From positions 1 through 5,003 of the forward strand of contig DAOWML010000194.1 of assembly GCA_030643125.1 (NCBI GenBank): 5,003 nt of DNA. The letters are read 5' to 3'. The notes under the pieces were generated by a model. The model did no database searches, was not told the DNA's origin, and saw only the letters and a program-made list of their open reading frames with translations. Positions 1 through 5,003 of the stretch are shown here, piece by piece; the first letter of the stretch is position 1; the number at the start of each line of letters is the position of its first letter. This DNA comes from Bacteroidales bacterium. GTDB taxonomy: Bacteria > Bacteroidota > Bacteroidia > Bacteroidales > UBA12077. The position numbers and the translations under genes are program-made.

Positions 1-1
1 A

Positions 2-88
2 CCCATTTCAAATAAAACAGTTGAAATAGTTATGGCTAACACAAGAGAACAAAAAGAGTTGCTTTCAGCATTTAATATCGAATTTTAG
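2..88 (+). CDS. 3' end of an upstream gene (partial, unidentified)
   Basis: An open frame enters from the left edge and ends at a TAG at 86-88, giving 28 residues that finish ...LLSAFNIEF. It is the only frame open over this stretch: the other two carry stops at 13-15, 22-24 and 27-29. The peptide is soluble-looking, with no hydrophobic run, and is too short to identify. An ATG at 32 lies in frame, but a start there would give only an 18-residue product, so this is read as a C-terminal end and not a small gene. It may belong to the same broken gene as the membrane segment at 99-239, which is in another frame. Confidence is limited because most of the gene lies outside the window. Confidence 0.4.
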   Translation, partial: PISNKTVEIVMANTREQKELLSAFNIEF

Positions 89-98
89 GTTTGGGTGA

Positions 99-239
99 CC
101 CATTTGGCGAAAACAGGAGGATATTGAAAATTTTGGTGCTAACCAGGGTTCATTTATCTTTCTGGTACTTGGGATAGCTATTGTAGCTCCTCTGCTTTAC
201 TTATTTTATAAAGAAAACAAAAGCTTATCTAAAAATTAA
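99..239 (+). pseudogene. Orphan C-terminal membrane segment, probable frameshifted gene remnant
   Basis: After a TGA at 96-98 this frame stays open for 46 codons to a TAA at 237-239. It contains no ATG. The peptide has a short charged stretch (KQEDIENFGANQG), one clear transmembrane helix (SFIFLVLGIAIVAPLLYLFY) and a basic tail (KENKSLSKN). That layout is what the last helix and cytoplasmic tail of a multi-spanning transporter look like, but the family is not recognisable. A single frameshift cannot join it to the frame ending at 88, because that frame stops at 86-88 and this one is blocked by the TGA at 96-98. Passing through the third frame, which reads LGLGDPFGE across 85-111, would need two shifts. 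The options are a decayed gene, sequencing indels, or chance. Its last 11 bases overlap the 3' end of the convergent gene at 229-966. Confidence 0.4.
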
Positions 240-966
240 AAATTCTGGCTTCGTTGTCTCTGAATAAGCTAATTGGTCCAATTTCATTTTTACGATAAAC
301 GTAAACCAAACCGTATTTTTGTGCTTTTTCTCTTTTTAAATCTTCGGGCAATTCGCTGTAAGATTCTTCAACTTCATTCCATACGTTTAAAATTATATCA
401 TCGGCTTCGTCTCGCAAATCGGCCAAATTATTTAAAGCCCTGTTATGATTTTTCTGAAGCATCTTTTGAAATTTGTATGCTTCCATAAAATTATCATAAT
501 GCACTCTGACAACAGCAATAGTAGGATTTGTAATCGGCGAATATCCTTTCATTCTTCTTTTTATCGCCCCATCAATAAGTATTCTGCCCCAATCTATTAC
601 ATCCGACTCTGAATTTAACAAAGGCAGCTTACTATTATCTTCCTCAATTCCATAAAAAGGCCTTGTAGTTTTTTGTAACTCTCCTCTAATAATAGCCATG
701 TTAACCACCTGAATGAAATGAGAGATATATAATTTTGCCTTCTTAATTTTTTTAAGATATTCTTTGTTATTTTTTATTTGTATATCGTACGTGCTTTTAT
801 GTTCTGTAATTACCTTTTCCCATTTCGGAAGAAACGATCTCATCCTTTGAAAAGTACTTTGTTTAAACGCTAAATCCATTGGGGTTAATTCTTTCCCTTT
901 TTGCAGTGCACTTTTTAATGCTTTTAATCTTGAACTATCGGTGTTAGGTAATCTTCTGTAAGGCAT
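229..966 (-). CDS. Conserved hypothetical helical protein, Bacteroidota type
   Basis: The product is 245 residues with no signal peptide or membrane segment, so it is probably cytoplasmic. It looks mostly alpha-helical and is lysine- and arginine-rich in its first 80 residues. A helix at about 60-95 (NNKEYLKKIKKAKLYISHFIQVVN) leads to a more variable, acidic loop near 105-125. A second conserved-looking core (GYSPITNPTIAVVRVHYDNF, 141-160) precedes a long helical stretch at 160-200. It ends with a short likely beta segment (YGLVYVYRKNEIGP, 218-231). The opening MPYRRLPNTD and the ITNPTIAVV segment fit, from memory, a family of uncharacterised proteins of this length in Bacteroidota; no catalytic motif is visible. 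The ATG at 964-966 is chosen because the MPYRRLPNTD opening begins there; upstream is an A-rich leader without a strong Shine-Dalgarno. The gene stands alone, transcribed away from the peptidase gene. Confidence 0.9.
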   Translation of the reverse strand: MPYRRLPNTDSSRLKALKSALQKGKELTPMDLAFKQSTFQRMRSFLPKWEKVITEHKSTYDIQIKNNKEYLKKIKKAKLYISHFIQVVNMAIIRGELQKTTRPFYGIEEDNSKLPLLNSESDVIDWGRILIDGAIKRRMKGYSPITNPTIAVVRVHYDNFMEAYKFQKMLQKNHNRALNNLADLRDEADDIILNVWNEVEESYSELPEDLKREKAQKYGLVYVYRKNEIGPISLFRDNEARIFNF

Positions 967-990
967 AATAATCTTTTTAGAAAATCAGAA

Positions 991-1000
991 TTGTTAACAA
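991..1000. repeat. Perfect 10-bp palindrome TTGTTAACAA
   Basis: TTGTTAACAA equals its own reverse complement. It lies just downstream of the predicted transcription start of the minus-strand gene and 25 bases upstream of that gene's ATG. This is a plausible operator position, but short AT-rich palindromes also arise by chance. Confidence 0.35.
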
Positions 1001-1015
1001 GATGTTGATAAAGTG

Positions 1016-1046
1016 CGAATATATAAATTTATATGAAAAAACCAAA
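1016..1046 (-). promoter_or_regulatory. Candidate Bacteroidota promoter for the hypothetical gene
   Basis: Read on the minus strand, TTTG (1046 to 1043) is followed after 19 bases by TATATTCG (1023 to 1016), which matches 7 of 8 positions of the Bacteroidota -7 consensus TAnnTTTG. The spacing is within the known 19-21 base range. Transcription would start near 1009, giving a leader of about 43 bases before the ATG at 966. The mismatch in the -7 element and the high AT content keep this tentative. Confidence 0.45.
1021..1034. promoter_or_regulatory. 14-bp palindrome over the minus-strand promoter (possible operator)
   Basis: ATATAAATTTATAT is a perfect palindrome. It sits inside the promoter spacer of the minus-strand gene and overlaps the upstream edge of its -7 element by three bases, where a dimeric repressor would block polymerase. 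It is made only of A and T, so chance is a serious alternative. Confidence 0.3.
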
Positions 1047-1177
1047 CGTATTCGCATTTAATTTTTTTAATAATTTTGCCTGATTCATAATCTGTTATTG
1101 TTAAAAACTCCTGAAACAATTATATCATCTATGTTAAGACAATATTTAATAACTTTTTATTGGCATATAATCTTTTT

Positions 1178-1218
1178 ATAAAAAATTTATTCAATCTTTT
1201 GCATAATAAATTTTTTAT
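1178..1218. repeat. 13-bp perfect inverted repeat, 15-base loop
   Basis: ATAAAAAATTTAT at 1178-1190 is the exact reverse complement of 1206-1218, separated by 15 bases. All pairs are A-T, so an RNA hairpin would be weak, and there is no terminator-like GC core. It lies 20 bases upstream of the candidate peptidase promoter. It could be a binding site or curved DNA, or simply a product of base composition. Confidence 0.35.
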
Positions 1219-1237
1219 TAATTAAAAATTTCAGTCC

Positions 1238-1269
1238 TTTGTTTTTCTCAATTTTGTAACGTAATTTAG
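1238..1269 (+). promoter_or_regulatory. Candidate Bacteroidota promoter for the M24 peptidase gene
   Basis: TTTG at 1238-1241 is followed after exactly 20 bases by TAATTTAG at 1262-1269, a 7-of-8 match to the -7 consensus TAnnTTTG. The start point would be near 1276, leaving a leader of about 35 bases before the ATG at 1311. The leader is A-rich and has no strong Shine-Dalgarno, as is usual in this phylum. Confidence 0.5.
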
Positions 1270-1310
1270 TTTAAAATTAAAGTATTAATTATCAGGCAAA
1301 TCAACCAATC

Positions 1311-2702
1311 ATGTTTAAAAAAGAAATTTATATAGAACGCAGAAACCGGTTAAAAAATAAATTAAAAGGTGGATTAGTCCTTTTATTAGGAAATAATGAA
1401 TCTGCATTTAACTATACCGATAATGCCTATCATTTTCGTCAGGACAGCTCCTTTCTTTATTTCTTTGGGCTGGACTTACCTAATCTGGCTGGTATAATTG
1501 ATCTTGATTCCGGGAAAGAATATTTATTTGGAGATAATTTTAGTATTGATGATATCATTTGGATGGGGCCTCAACCAAAAATTAAAGAATTGGCTGCCGG
1601 AATAGGTATTGAAAACACAGAACCTCTTGATCAGCTTAAGAACTATTTAAGAAATGCAAAAAATCAAGACAGGAATATTCATGTTTTACCTTTTTACCGC
1701 GGTGATTCTATTATTCAATTCAGCAATTTATTAGAAGTTCACCAGTCGGAAGTTGAAGATTACGTTTCTGTAGAGTTAATAAAAGCGGTAGTTGATTTAC
1801 GCTCAATTAAAGATAAGTACGAAATAGAAGAGCTGATTAAAGCATCTGCAATAGGATATAAAATGCATACCACAGCTATGAAAATGGCCAAACCGGGCAT
1901 TTACGAGCAAGAAATTGCTGGTACTATTGAAGGAATTGCTTTAGCACATGGAGGTATGTTATCGTTCCCTATTATTTTATCTCAAAATGGTGAAACTTTA
2001 CACAATCATTATCATGGCAATATGTTACAGGAAGGCAAGTTGATGCTTACCGATACAGGAGCAGAAACAAGCATGCATTATGCAAGTGACAACACTCGTA
2101 CTGTTCCGGTTGGTGGTAAATTCTCACAAAAACAAAAAGATATTTACAATATTGTTTTGGCTGCAAATAACCACGCTATATCTTTAATTAAACCCGATAT
2201 TCCTTATCGCGATGTTCATTTAGAATCGGTAAGAATTATTACTGAAGGATTAACAAAATTAGGAATAATGAAAGGTAATCCTGAAGATGCCGTTCGTGAA
2301 GGAGCACATGCAATGTTTATGCCTCATGGATTAGGTCACATGATGGGACTAGATGTTCATGATATGGAAAATTTAGGTGAAGATTACGTAGGCTACGATA
2401 ATGAATTTAAACGCGCCAGTCAATTTGGATTACGTGGTTTAAGATTAGGCCGTAAATTACAAGAAGGTTTTGTACTTACAACCGAACCGGGAATTTACTT
2501 TATTCCTGATTTAGTTAAAAAATGGAAAGCGGAAAAAATAAATGCAAGTTTTATTAATTTCGATAAAGTTATTAATGAATATATCGATTTTGGTGGAATA
2601 AGATTAGAAGATGATATTTTAGTTACTGAAACGGGTCATCAAATGATTGGAAAACGAATTCCTATAAGTATTGAAGAAGTAGAAGAAACAATGAGATCGT
2701 AA
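1311..2702 (+). CDS. M24 family metallopeptidase, Xaa-Pro aminopeptidase/prolidase group
   Basis: This cytoplasmic enzyme (463 residues, no signal peptide) should hydrolyse X-Pro peptide bonds using two divalent metal ions. Residues 1-160 form the aminopeptidase P N-terminal domain, with the typical FRQDSSFLYFFG motif at 42-53. Residues 165-463 form the pita-bread catalytic domain. The expected metal ligands are D248, D260, H343, E392 and E433. Supporting residues include the H231/H233/H235 cluster, H339 and H350 (HGLGHMMGLDVHD) and R431. The E392-to-E433 distance of 41 residues is far longer than in E. coli PepP (23) and matches human prolidase (40). R378 aligns without gaps to human R398, which is known to bind the dipeptide carboxyl group. 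It may therefore cleave dipeptides (Xaa-Pro dipeptidase) as well as, or instead of, longer peptides. The gene appears monocistronic, with a candidate promoter at 1238-1269 and a terminator at 2743-2779. Family assignment is very secure; substrate length is not. Confidence 0.96.
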   Translation: MFKKEIYIERRNRLKNKLKGGLVLLLGNNESAFNYTDNAYHFRQDSSFLYFFGLDLPNLAGIIDLDSGKEYLFGDNFSIDDIIWMGPQPKIKELAAGIGIENTEPLDQLKNYLRNAKNQDRNIHVLPFYRGDSIIQFSNLLEVHQSEVEDYVSVELIKAVVDLRSIKDKYEIEELIKASAIGYKMHTTAMKMAKPGIYEQEIAGTIEGIALAHGGMLSFPIILSQNGETLHNHYHGNMLQEGKLMLTDTGAETSMHYASDNTRTVPVGGKFSQKQKDIYNIVLAANNHAISLIKPDIPYRDVHLESVRIITEGLTKLGIMKGNPEDAVREGAHAMFMPHGLGHMMGLDVHDMENLGEDYVGYDNEFKRASQFGLRGLRLGRKLQEGFVLTTEPGIYFIPDLVKKWKAEKINASFINFDKVINEYIDFGGIRLEDDILVTETGHQMIGKRIPISIEEVEETMRS

Positions 2703-2742
2703 AAAGCTTTTTTGAGAATAATTATTCAATCCATATATAATG

Positions 2743-2779
2743 CCCTGCCTCAAATTATTTGAAGCAGGGTTTTTCTTTT
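2743..2779 (+). terminator. Intrinsic terminator after the peptidase gene
   Basis: CCCTGC (2743-2748) pairs with GCAGGG (2764-2769). After one C-A mismatch the stem continues for five more pairs (2750-2754 with 2758-2762) around a three-base TTA loop. A T-rich tract (TTTTTCTTTT, 2770-2779) follows directly. It lies 40 bases after the peptidase stop codon and before the next promoter, cleanly separating the two transcription units. Confidence 0.9.
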
Positions 2780-2805
2780 AATCCTTTTATAAAGTAAGAC
2801 ATCTG

Positions 2806-2836
2806 TTTGATTAATAAAAAAATAGCCATATCTTTG
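2806..2836 (+). promoter_or_regulatory. Bacteroidota consensus promoter for the surface-protein operon
   Basis: TTTG at 2806-2809, a 19-base spacer and TATCTTTG at 2829-2836 match the Bacteroidota -33/-7 consensus perfectly (TTTG, N19, TAnnTTTG). Transcription would begin near 2841-2844, giving a leader of about 80 bases before the ATG at 2926. The leader contains a 10-base palindrome, ATAGATCTAT (2881-2890), of unknown meaning. No other promoter is visible upstream of the next two genes, so this one probably drives all three. Confidence 0.8.
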
Positions 2837-2925
2837 TTTACATTAGATTACCAAACACAGAATTGCCTTTTTTAAATCTTATAGATCTATTTGAAACATT
2901 TTAAATTCTTTATTTTTAAAAACAA

Positions 2926-3462
2926 ATGAGCAATTTTAATAGAGGAATCATATTATTTTTCATTTTTTTATTTGTACACTTTTCTTCTCAAAAAGTCATT
3001 GCTCAAACTTTCATAAAATCGAGATCTACCTTAGGAATAGCCGGCTCTTCCAGAACAATTACTTGCAACAATCAGCAATTTTTAATACAGCAAAGCGTTG
3101 GACAATCGAGCGTTACAGGATTATCTCAAATTGAAAATTATTCCTTAAGGCAAGGATTTATTCAACCATCAAAAAGGTTAAATATAAAGAACAATAATTC
3201 TCAAAATATTAATTCAAATACGTTAGAAGCTATTGTTTTTCCAAATCCATTCTCAGATAATATCACTATTTCATTTGCCGAAGAAATAACGGATTACTTA
3301 GACCTTGCTCTCTATGATTTGAATAATATTAAAAGATATTCAAATAAATATAGTGCCACACAAGAGATAAATTTAAATATGGGCTTTTTAATTCCTGGTT
3401 TTTATATTATAAAAATCTATACAAGTAATAAATATTTTATCTCAAAATTGATTAAAAAATAA
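2926..3462 (+). CDS. Small secreted protein with T9SS type A C-terminal sorting domain
   Basis: The 178-residue precursor has a signal peptide at 1-27 (hydrophobic GIILFFIFLFVHF, likely cleavage near VIAQ). Residues 30-81 form a compact segment with QQSVGQSSVTG and a closing SLRQGFIQP, a pattern recalled from many exported Bacteroidota proteins. An Asn/Ser-rich linker spans 85-99. From about 100 to the end lies a type IX secretion sorting domain: IVFPNPFSDNITISF (103-117), a central LALYDLNN strand, and the terminal GFYIIKIYTSNKYFISKLIKK region with its typical G-x-Y and final lysines. Such domains send cargo across the outer membrane by T9SS and are then normally removed, often with anchoring to the surface. 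After processing, only about 70 residues would remain, an unusually small cargo. It is first in a probable three-gene operon. The function of the mature part is unknown. Confidence 0.9.
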   Translation: MSNFNRGIILFFIFLFVHFSSQKVIAQTFIKSRSTLGIAGSSRTITCNNQQFLIQQSVGQSSVTGLSQIENYSLRQGFIQPSKRLNIKNNNSQNINSNTLEAIVFPNPFSDNITISFAEEITDYLDLALYDLNNIKRYSNKYSATQEINLNMGFLIPGFYIIKIYTSNKYFISKLIKK

Positions 3463-3551
3463 TAGATAGAATCCTCCATTGGTAGCTCTGTTAACAAGTA
3501 CATGTAAATTAAATCAATAATAAAATGAAAATAATTATTTAACAATTTCTT

Positions 3552-4211
3552 ATGATGAAAAAGATTTTTGGAATTGTACTATTTACACTATATATTTTAA
3601 CGGCAAATAGTCAAATAATATATCTGGAAATAGGCAAGGTTATTACTTCGTTTGATTATCAAAATTCAGCAGGTTACACACTTGACAACTTATCAGGCCC
3701 TATCCAAAACAATCTTGGACTAGGAGTTCGAATGCCAATATATAAAACCGCATGGCATATTTCGCTTGAAGGAACTTATAATACTTATGACATAAAAGGA
3801 AGTGATCCTACATTAGGGAATTATTATGAATGGAATGTAGAATATATTGGTGCAGACTTAGGAATTGATTATGAGTTTTTTAAACCCGACCGCGTTAATC
3901 ATAATGTACAGGATGGATTCTCTTTTTACATCAAGGGAATAATTGCATCCGATTTCCTGGTAAACGGAGTTCAAATATTAAACAATCAGGTTTTTGAATT
4001 ATCTGATAAAGAAGAATTTGATAAGCCAATATATTTTATAAAAGGAAGTATTGGCCTGAACTACTATATTTCGCCTACCTATATTGTGTTTTTGCAATAT
4101 ATGTATAGCAAAAGTTTTCTTATTGGAAATTACAACAACAAGGAACAATTAAGATTTATAAATCATACTATTAACATTGGTTTCTCTGTCAATCTTCAAG
4201 ATTTCAGGTAA
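3552..4211 (+). CDS. Putative outer-membrane beta-barrel protein
   Basis: The product has 219 residues and a signal peptide of about 20 (MKKIFGIVLFTLYILTANSQ). Two adjacent ATGs (3552 and 3555) could start translation; the difference is one residue. The mature part shows alternating hydrophobic/polar strands rich in Tyr, Gly and Asn, for example AWHISLEGTYNTYDIKG (67-83), YIGADLGIDYEFF (98-110), FSFYIKGIIASDFLV (123-137), YFIKGSIGLNYYIS (161-174) and HTINIGFSVNL (205-215). This fits a small barrel of roughly eight to ten strands in the outer membrane. The closing strand lacks the usual terminal aromatic residue, ending QDFR. It lies 89 bases after the T9SS cargo gene and 43 bases before the fibre-like gene, with no terminator or promoter seen on either side, so co-transcription is likely. 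No named family is certain; it could anchor or help display its neighbours. Confidence 0.75.
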   Translation: MMKKIFGIVLFTLYILTANSQIIYLEIGKVITSFDYQNSAGYTLDNLSGPIQNNLGLGVRMPIYKTAWHISLEGTYNTYDIKGSDPTLGNYYEWNVEYIGADLGIDYEFFKPDRVNHNVQDGFSFYIKGIIASDFLVNGVQILNNQVFELSDKEEFDKPIYFIKGSIGLNYYISPTYIVFLQYMYSKSFLIGNYNNKEQLRFINHTINIGFSVNLQDFR

Positions 4212-4254
4212 TGGATTTATTATTTTACTTTATCGAATTTAAATTTTATAACAA

Positions 4255-5003
4255 ATGAAAAAGTTAATCTTCTTCAACTTATTATTCTTTTTGATATTAC
4301 AACTATTTGGACAAACTCAAGGAATAAGCTATCAAGCAGTGATCATAGATGAAAACCCACAGGAAGTACCAGGGGTTGATATTACTGACAATATACTTCC
4401 CAACCAGTTTATTATGGTTCGTTTTACAATACTTGATGCTGCTGGCACTATTGAGTATCAGGAAGAACATACAAGCTCTACAGATGCATACGGCATGATC
4501 AATCTAATAATTGGATGGGGAATACCAACTGCTACCAGCCCAAACACATTTAAGGAGATAGATTGGAATGGTGCATCAAAAGATCTTAAGATTGATATAA
4601 GCCTTAGTGTCTCAGATGTTTTTTACACTGACTTTAGTTATGAACAACTTACATTCGTTCCTTATGCTTATCATAAAAATATTACGGCCACAGGAACTCT
4701 AATAGTAGATGGTGTTACCAACCTGAAAAGCAGATTGAATGTTACTGACGGAAGCCCAACCTTTCTTTCAGGAACTTTAACTGTTGATGAAAATACTACT
4801 TTACAAAATAATCTCACCGTCAACGCAGCAAGCAACTTAAATGGACAAGTTACTATAAATGCTGATGTCAATGGGGATAAAGAATTAGATGATTCTTATC
4901 CACTTCGAGTTGAAGGGAGTAATCAGGGAATAGTAATAAAGATTGATGGTTCAAGAAGCAGCAACAATAATTACATCACTTTTCGTGATGATGAAAAAAT
5001 ACA
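4255..5003 (+). CDS. Fibre-like exported surface protein, 5' part (partial)
   Basis: The ATG at 4255 opens a frame that runs off the window end, showing 249 residues. A signal peptide covers about 1-20 (MKKLIFFNLLFFLILQLFGQ). The mature protein begins with a beta-rich domain of about 120 residues starting GISYQAVIID (23-32), with VRFTILDAAGTIEYQEEH (55-72), YGMINLIIG (79-87) and a closing LTFVPYAYH (132-140). This domain resembles, from memory, the N-terminus of large Bacteroidota proteins that often end in tail-fibre/S74-type chaperone domains. Residues 147-201 carry short repeats with conserved V, L and V/I spacing, suggesting a beta-helical shaft. Next comes YPLRVEGSNQGIVIKIDGS (215-233) and NNNYITFRDD, perhaps a domain boundary. 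The start is preceded by ATAACAA, an A-rich leader. It is probably cell-surface or extracellular, in adhesion or attachment. The C-terminus, and so its anchoring mode, is not visible. Confidence 0.85.
   Translation, partial: MKKLIFFNLLFFLILQLFGQTQGISYQAVIIDENPQEVPGVDITDNILPNQFIMVRFTILDAAGTIEYQEEHTSSTDAYGMINLIIGWGIPTATSPNTFKEIDWNGASKDLKIDISLSVSDVFYTDFSYEQLTFVPYAYHKNITATGTLIVDGVTNLKSRLNVTDGSPTFLSGTLTVDENTTLQNNLTVNAASNLNGQVTINADVNGDKELDDSYPLRVEGSNQGIVIKIDGSRSSNNNYITFRDDEKI
4693..4857 (+). repeat. Degenerate beta-shaft repeats inside the fibre-like gene
   Basis: At protein level, residues 147-163 (GTLIVDGVTNLKSRLNV) and 173-189 (GTLTVDENTTLQNNLTV) align without gaps with 9 of 17 identities, at a 26-residue period. 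A weaker third 13-residue unit follows directly (VNAASNLNGQVTI, 189-201). The regular hydrophobic positions resemble shaft repeats of trimeric fibres. The DNA itself is not strongly repeated, so the copies are old. Confidence 0.6.

Larger units (their letters stand above)
967..1310. other. Divergent AT-rich intergenic region (344 bp)
   Basis: No credible gene was found on either strand; all frames are closed by frequent stops. The spacer separates the minus-strand hypothetical gene from the plus-strand peptidase gene, so it must hold both promoters, and a candidate for each is listed separately. It also contains a perfect 10-base palindrome (991-1000), a perfect 14-base palindrome (1021-1034) and a 13-base inverted repeat (1178-1190 with 1206-1218). 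No tRNA-like or riboswitch-like structure was recognised. Confidence 0.7.

Noticed and set aside
115..126. AGGAGG followed by a TTG, resembling a start site
   Set aside because: The TTG frame closes after 17 codons, and strong Shine-Dalgarno sites are not typical of this phylum's genes.
273..488. Plus-strand open frame of 71 codons
   Set aside because: It lies wholly antisense to the well-supported minus-strand gene and its product looks like a frame shadow with no domain features.
1071..1078. TAATTTTG, a perfect -7 consensus on the plus strand
   Set aside because: No TTTG lies 19-21 bases upstream and it is over 230 bases from the peptidase ATG; the 1238-1269 site fits better.
2701..2712. 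Perfect palindrome AAAAAGCTTTTT at the peptidase stop codon
   Set aside because: It has no room for a hairpin loop and almost no GC, and a strong terminator follows 31 bases later; probably a composition effect.
3524..3541. Tiny open frame ATG AAA ATA ATT ATT TAA before the barrel gene
   Set aside because: Five codons in AT-rich spacer, with no ribosome-binding site or regulatory codon run; chance is the simplest explanation.
4671..4871. Minus-strand open frame of 66 codons
   Set aside because: It is antisense to the fibre-like gene, whose own frame has a signal peptide and recognisable beta repeats; this is a shadow.
1..5003. Search for tRNA, rRNA, CRISPR arrays, insertion-sequence ends and phage integrase or transposase genes
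   Set aside because: Nothing resembling these was seen on reading both strands; all sizeable frames are explained by the genes listed.

Overview
The window looks like a piece of a Bacteroidota chromosome. It is AT-rich (about one third GC by eye). Its promoters fit the Bacteroidota sigma-A pattern (TTTG, then 19-20 bases, then TAnnTTTG), and its start codons follow A-rich leaders rather than strong Shine-Dalgarno sites. It also carries a type IX secretion (T9SS) C-terminal sorting domain and envelope protein families typical of that phylum. The order or genus cannot be fixed from the sequence.

Layout. Bases 1-239 hold the 3' remains of one or two forward genes: a reading-frame end at 88, and a second, startless frame (99-239) encoding one membrane helix with a basic tail. 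They may be parts of one frameshifted membrane-protein gene. Converging on this, and overlapping it by 11 bases, is a minus-strand gene (966-229) for a 245-residue helical protein of unknown function that resembles a conserved Bacteroidota family. A 344-base AT-rich divergent spacer (967-1310) follows, with a candidate promoter facing each way and several perfect palindromes. Next is a complete M24 metallopeptidase (1311-2702) of the aminopeptidase P/prolidase group. All five metal ligands are present and the C-terminal half is strikingly like eukaryotic prolidase. A strong intrinsic terminator (2743-2779) ends that unit.

A textbook Bacteroidota promoter (2806-2836) then starts a second forward unit of three exported proteins: a small T9SS sorting-domain protein (2926-3462), an outer-membrane beta-barrel candidate (3552-4211), and the N-terminal 249 residues of a repeat-containing, fibre-like surface protein (4255 to beyond the window end). 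No promoter or terminator is visible in the 89- and 43-base gaps between them, so they are probably co-transcribed. The trio reads as a cell-surface or adhesion cassette: a T9SS cargo, an outer-membrane barrel and an elongated beta-rich surface protein. This functional link is inferred from domains and order, not shown.

The peptidase and the minus-strand protein look like ordinary cytoplasmic genes. The least explained parts are the surface cassette, the broken membrane-protein end at the left edge, and the palindrome overlapping the minus-strand promoter.
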